Assembly: GCF_000518485.1 (NCBI RefSeq)
Contig: NZ_JADR01000002.1
Coordinates: 358,586 to 422,585 of the forward strand
DNA from: Olleya marilimosa CAM030
GTDB lineage: Bacteria; Bacteroidota; Bacteroidia; Flavobacteriales; Flavobacteriaceae
Length of the DNA stretch: 64,000 nt
Direction of reading: 5' to 3'
Below the pieces are notes generated by a model. That model was not told the DNA's origin, made no database searches, and saw nothing but the letters and a program-made list of their open reading frames with translations. Below, one piece after another: positions 36,572 through 46,342 of the stretch. Position 1 is the stretch's first letter. Every line of letters starts with the position of its first letter. The position numbers were made by a program, and so were the translations under genes.

Positions 36572-37369
36572 ATGAAATCTATTTTAGTTCCTGTTGGGTC
36601 TTCAAAAAACGCACAAAGTCATTTACAATACGCAGTAGATTTTGCTGAGGCTTTTGGCGCAAAATTATACGTTGTTCAAGTATATAATGTTTATACTAAA
36701 TCAGGAACGATGATTAAGGTGGATCATATTTTAGAAAGAGAAAGTTTAGATTTTTTAAATAAGCACGTTGCTTCGGTTAATAAAAAAAATGTTGAAGTTA
36801 TTGTAAAAACTTTCAAAGGAAAATTAGTAGATACTTTAGAGTTAGTTTCAAAATCTTTAGACATAGATTTAATTATTTTAGAACCTAGAACAAACTCTAT
36901 TAAAGATGAAGTTTATTTAGGTAAAACGTCAGGTAAGATTATTAAACAAACTAATATTCCTGCGCTTATTGTTCCGGAAGGTTATACTTTTGGACCTATT
37001 AATTCTATTTTATTTGCATTAAAATCTGCTGTTATAAATAAGGTGGATGCTTTAAATCCATTAATAAGTTTAAAAAATCAGTTTAATGCTAAATTAAATT
37101 TATTGTTAGTAAAAACACCGTTTCACTCAGCAAGCGATTTTGTTATTGCAGAAGATTTAAAAGCACATTTAACATCTACAAAAGAAACCGAAAACGCAAC
37201 GACGTTTCAGGGTGTTTTAGAGCATTACAAAGAGTTTAATCCTGATATCCTTTGTGTTGTGCGTCGTAAAAGAGGATTTTTTACTAAAATGTGGGAGAAA
37301 AACAGCATCCTTAAAAGGGATTTTTATGTGACTACTTTTCCTGTTTTAGTATTAAGTGGGTTAAAATAA
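36572..37369 (+). CDS. Universal stress protein with two UspA domains
   Basis: A 265-residue cytoplasmic protein with two tandem UspA-like halves (about 1-133 and 140-265). The first begins MKSILVPVGSSKNAQSHLQYAVDFAEAFGAKLYVVQVY. The ATP-binding end of the first half, typically GxxG..S/T, appears as YLGKTSGKIIKQTNIPALIVP. The second half is diverged and lacks a clear ATP-binding motif. A stress or energy-sensing role is inferred from the family. The 133 bases downstream hold no gene and no clear terminator. Confidence 0.88.
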   Translation: MKSILVPVGSSKNAQSHLQYAVDFAEAFGAKLYVVQVYNVYTKSGTMIKVDHILERESLDFLNKHVASVNKKNVEVIVKTFKGKLVDTLELVSKSLDIDLIILEPRTNSIKDEVYLGKTSGKIIKQTNIPALIVPEGYTFGPINSILFALKSAVINKVDALNPLISLKNQFNAKLNLLLVKTPFHSASDFVIAEDLKAHLTSTKETENATTFQGVLEHYKEFNPDILCVVRRKRGFFTKMWEKNSILKRDFYVTTFPVLVLSGLK

Positions 37370-37502
37370 TTTACTCAAATTTTGTCTTTTTATCGTTAAA
37401 ATCAACAGATTTAGCTAATATAATAGCAGTTTGTCGTAAAGTCAATTTTATGTAAAACTTGATTTAACCTTATTTCGTAAGTTTATTTAAACTAACCAAA
37501 TA

Positions 37503-39869
37503 ATGAAACACTTATACCTGCTAATCTGTTTTGTAAATATGTCTGTATTTGCTCAAAATACAGTTTACAACCCAATTACAAGTGCAGGAGATTTATATGA
37601 ATACAGTCAATATGTTTCTGTAGGGACTAAGGCTTTATCTATTAACGATTTTCTTCTAGAAAAAAACTTAGATTTTAAAGATTTACATTCTGATAATCAA
37701 AGTTTAGGGTTTACTGCTCAAAATTATTGGGTAAAATTTAAATTAGAAAATACATCTAGTGATAAAAACACCTATTATTTAGAAACAGCAAGACCTATTA
37801 CTGATAAAGCTAACATGTTTGTTGTTACTAAAGACAGTATAGCAAGCTTTAAAAGTGGAGACCAAATACCGTTTGAAACTAGACAAGTTGCACATAGAGC
37901 TACGGTTTTTAAATTAGTATTACAACCCAACTCAGTTCAGGATATTTATATGGAATTTGGTAGTGATGGAGAAACAATTAACTTACCACTTAACCTATAT
38001 ACTGAGTCCGAGTTTTGGATCATGAATTATAAGCAACAATTGTTTTTGGGTTTATTTTATGGTCTTTTGTTTTTAGCAGGTATTGTGTACTTGTTTTTTT
38101 ATACCAGTTTAAAAGAAAAAACATTTTTGTATTATGGTTTTTATGTGTTTTCAATAGCTTTATTACAAGGTGCTTTGGATGGTTTTATTTTTGAATTTTT
38201 ACTAACAAATGGTGGTTATTTAAACAGTAAAGCGGTTTTAATAACAGCTTTATTTTCTAACTTTTTTCTGTTAAAATATTGCGAGTATTTTTTAAAAGTT
38301 TCAAAATATTTAAGCAGCTTTAAAACTATGTATAATGTAGTTTATATTGTTTTAGGAGTTTTGTTTATTATGGTTTTTATTTCGCCTAAAACAATGGAGT
38401 TAGTCTATCCATTATCTAACTTAAATGGATTGCTTAGCCTAATTTTATTATTAGCAACAATCTTTACAATGCGTATTAAAAGACTTCGTGTAGATTTTTA
38501 TTTTTCTGTTGGAATTTTCTTTTTAGTCATAGGTTTATTGGGTTTTGTCATGAATAATTTAAGCCTTTTACCAAATAATTTTTTCACTTTAAACAGTTCT
38601 AAATTTGGATCAGGATTAGAGGTCATTTTCTTATCGTTATCTATGACTAATTTACTTAAAAAGTTGAGAGAGGATAAAGAAGACTCGCAAGAACTAGCAC
38701 TTAATCGATCTCAAGAAATTAGCCAACTAAAGACATTTTTTATGTCTAACATGAGTCATGAGTTAAGGACACCGATTAATGCAATTATGGGTATTGCACA
38801 AACAGAATTGAAAAATAGTGGAGATGCTGAAAGCAATAAAAATTACGAAATTATTAAAAATGCCTCTCTTAGTTTATTGAGTAATGTCAACGATATTTTG
38901 GACTTTGAAAAAATTGAAAAAAATGAATTAAAACTGGTCTATGAAGTTTTTAATCCTTTTAATGCTGTGACCGAAATTAGTAATAATTGGAAGCTTGAAG
39001 CACAACGTAAAGGGTTGGATTATCAGTTTGATATAGATCCAGATATTCCTGATTTTATTGAAAGCGATTTAGAACGGTTTGTACAAATAATTAATAATGT
39101 TTTAAGCAATGCTGTAAAGTTTACTACTAAAGGAGGTATTTGTTTTAAATTAAAATGTTTTTCGCAACCAAATGATGTTAATCGATTCTCGCTTCAGGTG
39201 TCAGATACTGGTGTTGGAATGACTGCGGAAACCAAGAAGCATATTTTTGATAGTTTTAATCAAATGCGAAACAACCATAAACGTAAATTTGGAGGTATAG
39301 GTTTGGGGCTAACAATTGTTAACCGTTTGGTGGATTTGTTTGAAGGAGAAATTACTATTGAAAGCGAATTTGAAAAGGGTTGTGTCGTCTATATAGATTT
39401 ACCTTTAAAAGTGGTTAAAATAGCATCACTTAGTGATCAAAATATAAATACAAACAAGGTCAGTGCAACACCATTAAAAGTCTTAGTGGTTGAGGATAAT
39501 ATGCTAAATCAAATGGTAATTAAAAAATTACTTAGTACAGATAATAAATTTACAATGGTTATCGCTAATAATGGAGAGGAGGCTTTAAAGCTTTTAAAAC
39601 ACTCTAATTTTGATGTCATATTAATGGATTTGCAAATGCCTATAATGGACGGTTATGAAGCTACAAAACACATTAGAAATGGTAATTGTGGACCAAAAAC
39701 GCAAGCTATTCCAATTATTGCTGTAACAGCAGATGTTATGCAAGAAACTAAAGAGCGTGTTTTAAATATTGGAATGAATGATTACATGACAAAGCCAATT
39801 AATAAAGACCTTTTATTTAAAAAAATAGAGCGTTGTATGTATGATAGTAGTAATTTAAAAATTGCTTAA
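37503..39869 (+). CDS. 7TMR-DISM hybrid sensor histidine kinase
   Basis: A 788-residue hybrid kinase. The signal peptide is at 1-18. A periplasmic DISMED2-type beta domain (about 25-155, with LGFTAQNYWVKFKLEN and IYMEFGSDGETINLPL) precedes seven membrane helices (about 175-385). Then come a short coiled coil, the HisKA domain with His419 in MSNMSHELRTPINAIMG, the HATPase domain (IINNVLSNAVKFTTKGG, DTGVGM, GGIGLGLTIVN) and a receiver domain with phospho-acceptor Asp709 in LMDLQMPIMDGYEATK. No DNA-binding output is attached, so an HPt partner elsewhere is needed. The signal is probably a carbohydrate or envelope cue (family inference). Confidence 0.95.
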   Translation: MKHLYLLICFVNMSVFAQNTVYNPITSAGDLYEYSQYVSVGTKALSINDFLLEKNLDFKDLHSDNQSLGFTAQNYWVKFKLENTSSDKNTYYLETARPITDKANMFVVTKDSIASFKSGDQIPFETRQVAHRATVFKLVLQPNSVQDIYMEFGSDGETINLPLNLYTESEFWIMNYKQQLFLGLFYGLLFLAGIVYLFFYTSLKEKTFLYYGFYVFSIALLQGALDGFIFEFLLTNGGYLNSKAVLITALFSNFFLLKYCEYFLKVSKYLSSFKTMYNVVYIVLGVLFIMVFISPKTMELVYPLSNLNGLLSLILLLATIFTMRIKRLRVDFYFSVGIFFLVIGLLGFVMNNLSLLPNNFFTLNSSKFGSGLEVIFLSLSMTNLLKKLREDKEDSQELALNRSQEISQLKTFFMSNMSHELRTPINAIMGIAQTELKNSGDAESNKNYEIIKNASLSLLSNVNDILDFEKIEKNELKLVYEVFNPFNAVTEISNNWKLEAQRKGLDYQFDIDPDIPDFIESDLERFVQIINNVLSNAVKFTTKGGICFKLKCFSQPNDVNRFSLQVSDTGVGMTAETKKHIFDSFNQMRNNHKRKFGGIGLGLTIVNRLVDLFEGEITIESEFEKGCVVYIDLPLKVVKIASLSDQNINTNKVSATPLKVLVVEDNMLNQMVIKKLLSTDNKFTMVIANNGEEALKLLKHSNFDVILMDLQMPIMDGYEATKHIRNGNCGPKTQAIPIIAVTADVMQETKERVLNIGMNDYMTKPINKDLLFKKIERCMYDSSNLKIA

Positions 39870-40705
39870 GCTATAAAAGCTATGCTTTTTAAGGCAACAA
39901 CCTCTAGTGATTTTGGTAAATAATCATCTATCCATGGATGTTTAGCATTAAATACATGGTTGGTATCTGGTAATGTTAGTAAGGTGCTTTCAGGATTCCA
40001 GAGATGTAATGATTTTGCTTCTTCAAAACTTACAGAAGGATCATCAATACCATGGATTATTAAATAAGGAACAACTAATCGCTTACAGCAGTCTTCAATA
40101 TCTAAACGCGCTTTATTATTAATGTAATCTAGATAAAACTGAAAATTATGAGGCATGTTTTGTTTTGTTCTAGAATTTAATACATATTTAACGCCATCTT
40201 TTTTCCATTGTTCTAAGTCTCCTGTTGTAGAGGTGCGTTTACCAAATGCACAAACACTAGCCCAAGTTATTAACTTTGTAATTCTAGGATCTTCGCTTGC
40301 TTTTATAATAGCAATTCCACCACCTCTGGAGTGACCAATTAATGTAATATTTTGGATGTCAATATTATTTTTATAGGTGCTATTATTAGAAGTAAAGTGG
40401 TTTATTATATCGTCTAAATCTTGTAACTCTTTAGAATAATTGTTTTCAGCAAAGGCGTCTAAATCCGGAAAATCTATAGGTTGATTGACAGTGCCACCAT
40501 TATGAGAAAAGTTGAATTTTACAAAAAACAAATCTTGATTAGCAAAGGTCTTTGCTACTAAATCCCATGCTCCCCAATCTTTAAAACCTTTATAGCCATG
40601 ACAAAATATCACTAAAGGTTTTGGTTGGTTGTTATTATTGTAAAAGGTATCAAAAACAATAGGTTTTTGATTGTTGCGTTCTAATATTTGATTTTTTAGT
40701 TCCAT
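39866..40705 (-). CDS. Alpha/beta hydrolase
   Basis: A 279-residue cytoplasmic hydrolase with oxyanion-hole strand FCHGYKGFKDWG, nucleophile elbow GHSRGGG (Ser126), acid candidate in HGIDDPSVSFEEA and His in PDTNHVFNAKHPW. It resembles the dienelactone hydrolase/acyl-peptidase-like group, but the substrate is unknown. It starts directly after the AddB-like gene ends (adjacent bases), so the two are cotranscribed. Its TAA shares TTAA with the convergent kinase stop. Confidence 0.9.
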   Translation of the reverse strand: MELKNQILERNNQKPIVFDTFYNNNNQPKPLVIFCHGYKGFKDWGAWDLVAKTFANQDLFFVKFNFSHNGGTVNQPIDFPDLDAFAENNYSKELQDLDDIINHFTSNNSTYKNNIDIQNITLIGHSRGGGIAIIKASEDPRITKLITWASVCAFGKRTSTTGDLEQWKKDGVKYVLNSRTKQNMPHNFQFYLDYINNKARLDIEDCCKRLVVPYLIIHGIDDPSVSFEEAKSLHLWNPESTLLTLPDTNHVFNAKHPWIDDYLPKSLEVVALKSIAFIA

Positions 40706-43453
40706 TTACAGCTCTTTTTCTATAAAATCTTGGTCCTTGTCAAAAATCTCTAGTATTAAATTTTTAAGTTGAATTTCAAATTCATTTATAGTATCCTGAG
40801 TGATTGAAGTATCTTTATTTCGGTCGTGACTACTTTCTTTTTTTACAAAAGGAATAAATCCTGCACTTAAGTTTTTAAATGAAATGATACCAGCTTCTAC
40901 TGGTAAATTAATTTTTTTGTCCTTTAAAAGCATATAGACATACATTAACACTTGAAAAGATTTACTGTATTTTGTGTAATCTGATAATAAATCATCCCAA
41001 TTAATAACAGACACTTTGCTTTGGTCTACTTTTCCGGTTTTATAATCTATTATTCTAATAACACCATTACACTCATCAATTCTATCAACTGTTCCTCTTA
41101 ACTGTATTGGAAACGGTAAGGTGTCGATATTAATTTTTACATTTTCTACCTTAGCTTCTAACGCAATAATTTTTATGACATCTCCATTTTTTAAAGCTTC
41201 TATTTCTAAGTTTAAAAAATTTAAAACATAGCGTTTAGCAATTTCAAAAACAATAAGATTTTTACCCTTGGTCATATCACCTTCTTTGTATTCTTCTTTA
41301 AAAAAAGAGGTGATTAGCGCATCTATTTTAGGTATTAAAGATTTTATATTGTCAACGTTTAATGTTTGCCCAATAAATGGAATATAAAGTGTTTCAAGTG
41401 TATTATGTACAACGGTTCCTAATGTATTAGCAGCAATGGTTTCTTCTACTTCTTCCAGATTAGAAATTCCTAATAATTTTTGATAATAAAAGTCTATTGG
41501 ATTTCTAACATAACTTGTTAAAGATGATGGCGAAAAACCTTTTCTTGCTATTTCTTTTAATTGCGAAATAACACTATCTGTTTTAGCAACAGTAATTAAT
41601 TGCTTGTTATGATTAGGTACTTTAGGCGTTAATATTTTATGTGTGATTTGGTGTGTGCCTTCTAATTCTAATTGATTAATAAACCTGCTTTTTTCGCCTC
41701 CAATTAATGTATCTATTTCTGTGTTATATAGTATATATACATTTTTAGCACGTTGTAGTAAGTGATAAAAGTGGTAGGTGTATACTGCATCTTTTTCTTT
41801 ATAAGTCGGTAGTTTATTTTCTATTTTAACGTCAAACGGAATAAAAGAGTTGTTGGTTTTACCTGAAGGTAAAATACCTTCGTTAACGTTAGAAATTATA
41901 ATGGTTTCAAAATCTAAAACTCTAGATTCTAACATTCCCATAATTTGTAACCCTTGTAATGGTTCACCTTGAAAATCTAAGGTCTCAGAACTTAGTAGTT
42001 CTTTATAAATACTATATAACCCTTTAATATCTTTAATGTGGTTGTAATCCTGGTTTAGTCTTAAAATCTCATTAAATAGGGTGTTAAAACGATATAAATA
42101 TTCTAATCCTAATTGATTTTTGTCTTTATCCTCGGTAAGTTGTGCTTTAATAATATTAATAAGGCTGAAGCAGTGTTTTAAAGCTGTTTTAGCGTCGTTA
42201 TTCCAATTACTAAACAAAAGGGATAATAATGATTTATCGTCGTTGGATAAAGCGCTTAATTGATCTTCGGTTAAATAGACTAAATTATTTTTGTTGATAA
42301 GCGCTATTAGTTTTATAGCATTATCATTTTTAAATAATGGTTGAATGTATTGGTGTGAGAGAATACTTATAACATCTTTATAGTAAAATGGAGTAGTATT
42401 CTTTTTTTGTAATGTAAATATATGTTCAAATAATGACGCTAATGGAATAGTTTTTAAAGGAAATCCCATGGTTATATTTAATGTCGAAACGGATTCTGGA
42501 ACAGAGTTTAATACAGGAATAAGTAAGTTTTCGTCACCCAATACTACAGCTGTATTTTTTAAAGTTGAATCCGTTTTACTTAAATCTTGTAAAATAGTTC
42601 CTATGGCTTTTGCTTGACCTATATTTTTAGGTACTCCAAAAACTGAGATATTTTTTTTAGAAGTGTAATGGTTGTTTATCCAATTAAAATTATGGTCATT
42701 AAAGTAGTTCCATTTTTTTTTGTGTTGTCTTAAAAACAAGCCTGCATCATGAATTTTGTTATTCATAAACTGCTTATCAGTATCCCAATAAATTGTCGCT
42801 AAGTTGTTTTGTAATAATTGTTGGATAATGTTTTCTTCTGCCTGATTTAGGGCATTAAATCCTAAAAACACATGATGCTTGTCTGTGTTTTTTATATATT
42901 CTTGACTATTATTATAGGCTTGTCTATATAGTAGTCCTTGATAGCCTTGTTTTTTTAAAATCAACGATTGCGTAAATGCGTTATAATAATCGTTTAGTTT
43001 ATTCCAGAATTTTAAATAACTACTTACCAGTTCTGTTTTGTCTGGCTGTAGTGACCAATGCTCTAAATTTTTAATTGCTTTTAAGTAATCAAATATTTTT
43101 TTCTGCGGAATAAGATAACGATCAATCTCGTTAAAATCTTGTAATATAATTTGTGCCCATTTAGTGAATGCTTCAAACGTTTCTCTTTCTTTTTCCGGAG
43201 TAAGTGTGATGTATACATTATAAAACTCAAAAAGCAACTCTGTATTTGTTGTAGCTTTTAAATCCGACAACTCTTCAACAAAGGATTCTATACTTATAAT
43301 TTTAGGAGCAAAAATAGTTTGGTTTAAAGTAAAACTTAGGGTACGTCTTAAAAAGACTCCTGCTCTTCTGCTAGGTAATATAAAGACAAGATCACTAAAG
43401 TTTACTTCTTTAGTTACTAAATCGTCAATTACATCTTGTATAAAACTTGTCAT
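40706..43453 (-). CDS. AddB-like PD-(D/E)XK nuclease subunit
   Basis: A 915-residue protein with the AddB layout: an inactivated helicase-like N-terminus (FILPSRRAGVFLRR in place of a Walker A motif) and a C-terminal RecB-type nuclease domain with GTVVHNTLETLY, RGTVDRIDECNG and IRIIDYKTGKVD (about residue 800). I see no C-terminal cysteine cluster of the kind that binds Fe-S in Bacillus AddB. It should act with the UvrD-like helicase-nuclease at 46343-49486 in double-strand break repair; the two are separated here by ompA and kbl. The hydrolase gene follows without a gap. Confidence 0.88.
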   Translation of the reverse strand: MTSFIQDVIDDLVTKEVNFSDLVFILPSRRAGVFLRRTLSFTLNQTIFAPKIISIESFVEELSDLKATTNTELLFEFYNVYITLTPEKERETFEAFTKWAQIILQDFNEIDRYLIPQKKIFDYLKAIKNLEHWSLQPDKTELVSSYLKFWNKLNDYYNAFTQSLILKKQGYQGLLYRQAYNNSQEYIKNTDKHHVFLGFNALNQAEENIIQQLLQNNLATIYWDTDKQFMNNKIHDAGLFLRQHKKKWNYFNDHNFNWINNHYTSKKNISVFGVPKNIGQAKAIGTILQDLSKTDSTLKNTAVVLGDENLLIPVLNSVPESVSTLNITMGFPLKTIPLASLFEHIFTLQKKNTTPFYYKDVISILSHQYIQPLFKNDNAIKLIALINKNNLVYLTEDQLSALSNDDKSLLSLLFSNWNNDAKTALKHCFSLINIIKAQLTEDKDKNQLGLEYLYRFNTLFNEILRLNQDYNHIKDIKGLYSIYKELLSSETLDFQGEPLQGLQIMGMLESRVLDFETIIISNVNEGILPSGKTNNSFIPFDVKIENKLPTYKEKDAVYTYHFYHLLQRAKNVYILYNTEIDTLIGGEKSRFINQLELEGTHQITHKILTPKVPNHNKQLITVAKTDSVISQLKEIARKGFSPSSLTSYVRNPIDFYYQKLLGISNLEEVEETIAANTLGTVVHNTLETLYIPFIGQTLNVDNIKSLIPKIDALITSFFKEEYKEGDMTKGKNLIVFEIAKRYVLNFLNLEIEALKNGDVIKIIALEAKVENVKINIDTLPFPIQLRGTVDRIDECNGVIRIIDYKTGKVDQSKVSVINWDDLLSDYTKYSKSFQVLMYVYMLLKDKKINLPVEAGIISFKNLSAGFIPFVKKESSHDRNKDTSITQDTINEFEIQLKNLILEIFDKDQDFIEKEL

Positions 43454-43465
43454 TATATAAAAATA

Positions 43466-43495
43466 AAAAACGCTTCGGTATTCCGAAGCGTTTTT
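43466..43495 (-). terminator. Terminator of the OmpA-family porin gene
   Basis: Arms AAAAACGCTTCGG and CCGAAGCGTTTTT around a TATT loop, 30 bases past the stop on the minus strand, just upstream of the AddB-like start codon. Confidence 0.93.
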
Positions 43496-43525
43496 CTATA
43501 AAACTTATTAGTGTTTAGTTATAAC

Positions 43526-44956
43526 TTATTTTCTAAGTTTAACTTCTACACGTCTGTTGTTAAATCTTCCAGCTTTAGTAGCGTTACTATCAATTGGGTA
43601 GTCTTCACCAAATCCGTAAGCGTTTAATCTTTCAGAGTTAATTCCGTTTTCGATTAAGTAAGCCATTACAGCATTAGCTCTAGAATCAGATAATGTTTGG
43701 TTAGAAGTTTTGCTTCCAACGCTATCAGTGTGACCTTCAATTGTGAAGTTTGCGTCTGGGTATTCTTTTAAAATTGCAGTAATAGACTGTAATACTGAGA
43801 AAGTTTCTTTTCTGAAGCTTGATTTTCCAGTGTCAAATAAGATAGTTTTAGCATAGCTATTTAACTTGTCTAATACAACTTGGTCTGGTACAGCAATTTC
43901 TGGACAACCATTGTTTGCAGCTGTTCCTACTTCTTTAGGACAGTTATCATCTTTGTCTAATACACCGTCACCATCAGTATCTGGCCAAGGACATCCTCCA
44001 TTTGCAGCAGGTCCTGCTTCGTTTGGACATTTGTCTTTAGAATCTGCAACACCATCACCATCAGCATCTGGACAACCTTTTAAAGATTTTAATCCTTTTA
44101 CTTGTGGGCAATCATCGTTGTTATCAGATACTCCGTCACCATCTGTATCTGGACATCCGTTAAACTCAGCTAAACCAGCTTCGTTTGGACAAGTATCTTT
44201 AGAATCTTCGATTCCATCACCATCTGAATCTGGACAACCGTTAAATGCTTCTAATCCAAAAGTATCAGGACAAGCATCGTCTTTGTCATATATTCCGTCT
44301 CCATCAGTATCAGTTCCACCAAATTTAACTGCTAAACCAGCTGAATGTTGGAAATGCTTAGTTAAATAATCTTCAAATGAGTGCTTGTATTTAGACTCAA
44401 CAAATAAACCAATGTTATCAGAAAACCAGTAAGTTAATCCTAAAGAAGCATTAACTGTTCCTGCTCCAACTGCGTTGTTAGAACCAGCTTTAGTAGATAC
44501 AGTGTTATAAGCACCTTCTTCAATCCAAGTGTAACCACCTCCAACTCCAATAGCTGGATCTAATCTTTTTGAACCTAATACTTCACCTAAGTGGTATCTT
44601 ACGTTACCATCAAGAGCGTAGTATGCTAAATCGTTAACACGTAAACTAGGGTTAGTACTATCTTGTCCCCATTTGTTAATTCTGTTTATAGAACCTCCAG
44701 CTTGGATAGAGAAGTTATCACCAACATACTTAGATACAGAAATTGTAGATAATGATGGTAAAATACTCCAGTGATCGTTAGCGTTAAAGAATTCTTGGAA
44801 GTAATCCCCTTGTGGAGCGTTTTCACCTACAGGAAAAACATCTACTGCGTTTACACCGAAGTTAATAGCCCATGGGTTGTTTTGGTCTTGTGCCATAACG
44901 TTACCTAAACTAGAAAGTAGTAACATTGTGAACAATAATCTGCTAAGATTTTTCAT
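43526..44956 (-). CDS. OmpA-family outer-membrane protein with thrombospondin type 3 repeats
   Basis: A 476-residue outer-membrane protein. I use the ATG at 44956, because the in-frame start at 44962 is TTG. Signal peptide 1-22 (NVMAQD), an N-terminal eight-strand-like barrel (about 25-220), then five or so Ca-binding TSP3 repeats with DGDGIxDxxDxCP and Cys pairs (about 225-345). A C-terminal OmpA peptidoglycan-binding domain ([46 protein letters not shown]) ends the protein. It tethers the outer membrane to the cell wall. It has a near-ideal promoter at 44992-45022 and its own terminator, fitting an abundant protein. Confidence 0.95.
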   Translation of the reverse strand: MKNLSRLLFTMLLLSSLGNVMAQDQNNPWAINFGVNAVDVFPVGENAPQGDYFQEFFNANDHWSILPSLSTISVSKYVGDNFSIQAGGSINRINKWGQDSTNPSLRVNDLAYYALDGNVRYHLGEVLGSKRLDPAIGVGGGYTWIEEGAYNTVSTKAGSNNAVGAGTVNASLGLTYWFSDNIGLFVESKYKHSFEDYLTKHFQHSAGLAVKFGGTDTDGDGIYDKDDACPDTFGLEAFNGCPDSDGDGIEDSKDTCPNEAGLAEFNGCPDTDGDGVSDNNDDCPQVKGLKSLKGCPDADGDGVADSKDKCPNEAGPAANGGCPWPDTDGDGVLDKDDNCPKEVGTAANNGCPEIAVPDQVVLDKLNSYAKTILFDTGKSSFRKETFSVLQSITAILKEYPDANFTIEGHTDSVGSKTSNQTLSDSRANAVMAYLIENGINSERLNAYGFGEDYPIDSNATKAGRFNNRRVEVKLRK

Positions 44957-44991
44957 ATTCAAAAATTTAATTTTTAAGTGTTAATTAAAAG

Positions 44992-45022
44992 CAAAAATAA
45001 GTTGTTATATATTATTAACAAA
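44992..45022 (-). promoter_or_regulatory. Consensus Bacteroidota promoter of the ompA gene
   Basis: On the minus strand, -33 TTTG (45019-45022), a 19-base AT-rich spacer and -7 TATTTTTG (44992-44999) match the TTTG-N19-TAnnTTTG consensus exactly. The leader would be about 30 bases long. Confidence 0.85.
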
Positions 45023-45081
45023 GACAAATATATAAAAATATTGATTATTTGTTGCTTTTATATCAGTATTATAGATTGTTT

Positions 45082-46275
45082 CTAAATAATTTCTAATACT
45101 TTACCAACTTTAATAAAAGCACTAACTGCTTTCTCTAGTTGTTCCTTAGTATGTGCTGCTGATAATTGTACTCTAATTCTAGCTTTGTCTTTTGGTACGA
45201 CTGGGAAGAAAAACCCGATAACATATATGCCTTCTTTTAAAAGCATATTAGCCATAGTTTGTGATAGTTTAGCATCATATAACATTACAGGTACAATTGC
45301 TGAGTCACCATCAATTATGTCAAATCCTGCAGCTTTCATTTGCTTTTTGAAAAACTTAGTGTTTTCTTCTAACTTATTGCGTAATGTGTTGTCATTGGCT
45401 AACATATCAAACACCTTAATTGAAGCGCCTACTATTGCTGGAGCTAATGAATTTGAGAATAGATATGGTCTTGAGCGTTGGCGTAATAGTTCTATAATTT
45501 CTTTTTTACCAGTAGTATAGCCTCCCATTGCACCTCCAAGTGCTTTTCCTAAAGTACCTGTTATGATGTCTACTCTGTCCATAACACCTTTTTCTTCTAA
45601 TGTTCCACGTCCTGTTTCTCCTATAAATCCAGCCGAGTGACACTCGTCAATCATTACTAAAGCATCATATTTATCTGCTAAATCACAAATTTTATCTAAA
45701 GGCGCTACTAGTCCATCCATAGAGAAAACTCCGTCTGTAACAATTATTTTAAAACGTGCTCCATTTGCATTAGCATCAATAAGTTGCTTTTCTAAATCTG
45801 CCATGTCGTTGTTTTGGTAACGGTATCTTGCAGCTTTACATAATCTTACACCATCAATAATTGAGGCATGATTTAACGAGTCTGAAATAATAGCATCTTC
45901 TTTACCTAATAGTGGTTCAAATACTCCTCCATTAGCGTCAAATGCTGCTGCGTAAAGTATTGTGTCCTCGGTTCCGTAAAATTCGGCTATTTTGTGTTCT
46001 AAGGTTTTGTGTATGTCTTGTGTACCACAAATAAATCTAACAGATGACATTCCAAAACCATGAGTATCCATTGTATCTTGAGCTGCTTTAATGACTTCTG
46101 GGTGAGATGATAAGCCTAAATAATTGTTTGCACAAAAATTTAATACAGTTTCTCCTGTGTTTAAAGTTATTTCGGCACCTTGAGCAGATGTGATAATGCG
46201 TTCTTCTTTAAAAAGACCGTTGTCTTTAATGTCTTGTATTTCGTTTTGTAAGTGTTCTTTTATTTTATTGTACAT
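45082..46275 (-). CDS. kbl: Glycine C-acetyltransferase (2-amino-3-ketobutyrate CoA ligase)
   Basis: A PLP enzyme interconverting 2-amino-3-oxobutyrate plus CoA with glycine plus acetyl-CoA, in threonine breakdown. At 397 residues it has the usual length. [36 protein letters not shown] text ([10 protein letters not shown]), [10 protein letters not shown] and the PLP Lys in [12 protein letters not shown] are the alpha-oxoamine synthase motifs, and the sequence is closer to Kbl than to BioF ([11 protein letters not shown]). The partner threonine dehydrogenase is not in the window. Single-gene unit. Confidence 0.95.
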   Translation of the reverse strand: MYNKIKEHLQNEIQDIKDNGLFKEERIITSAQGAEITLNTGETVLNFCANNYLGLSSHPEVIKAAQDTMDTHGFGMSSVRFICGTQDIHKTLEHKIAEFYGTEDTILYAAAFDANGGVFEPLLGKEDAIISDSLNHASIIDGVRLCKAARYRYQNNDMADLEKQLIDANANGARFKIIVTDGVFSMDGLVAPLDKICDLADKYDALVMIDECHSAGFIGETGRGTLEEKGVMDRVDIITGTLGKALGGAMGGYTTGKKEIIELLRQRSRPYLFSNSLAPAIVGASIKVFDMLANDNTLRNKLEENTKFFKKQMKAAGFDIIDGDSAIVPVMLYDAKLSQTMANMLLKEGIYVIGFFFPVVPKDKARIRVQLSAAHTKEQLEKAVSAFIKVGKVLEII

Positions 46276-46291
46276 GATTGTATGTTTTTTG

Positions 46292-46299
46292 CAAATTTA
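46292..46299 (-). promoter_or_regulatory. -7 box of kbl
   Basis: TAAATTTG on the minus strand fits TAnnTTTG, 17 bases before the ATG. The -33 element is not clear. Confidence 0.4.
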
Positions 46300-46342
46300 A
46301 TAATGTTATTGCGTTAATTGCTTAGTTATATTTATTCTTTAC

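Noticed and set aside
37370..37502. Promoter of the sensor kinase gene
   Set aside because: A TTTG is present but no TAnnTTTG lies at the proper distance.
43866..44369. Long open frame antisense to the OmpA porin
   Set aside because: It mirrors the periodic TSP3 repeat codons of the real gene and has a repetitive Ser/Pro composition with no domain.
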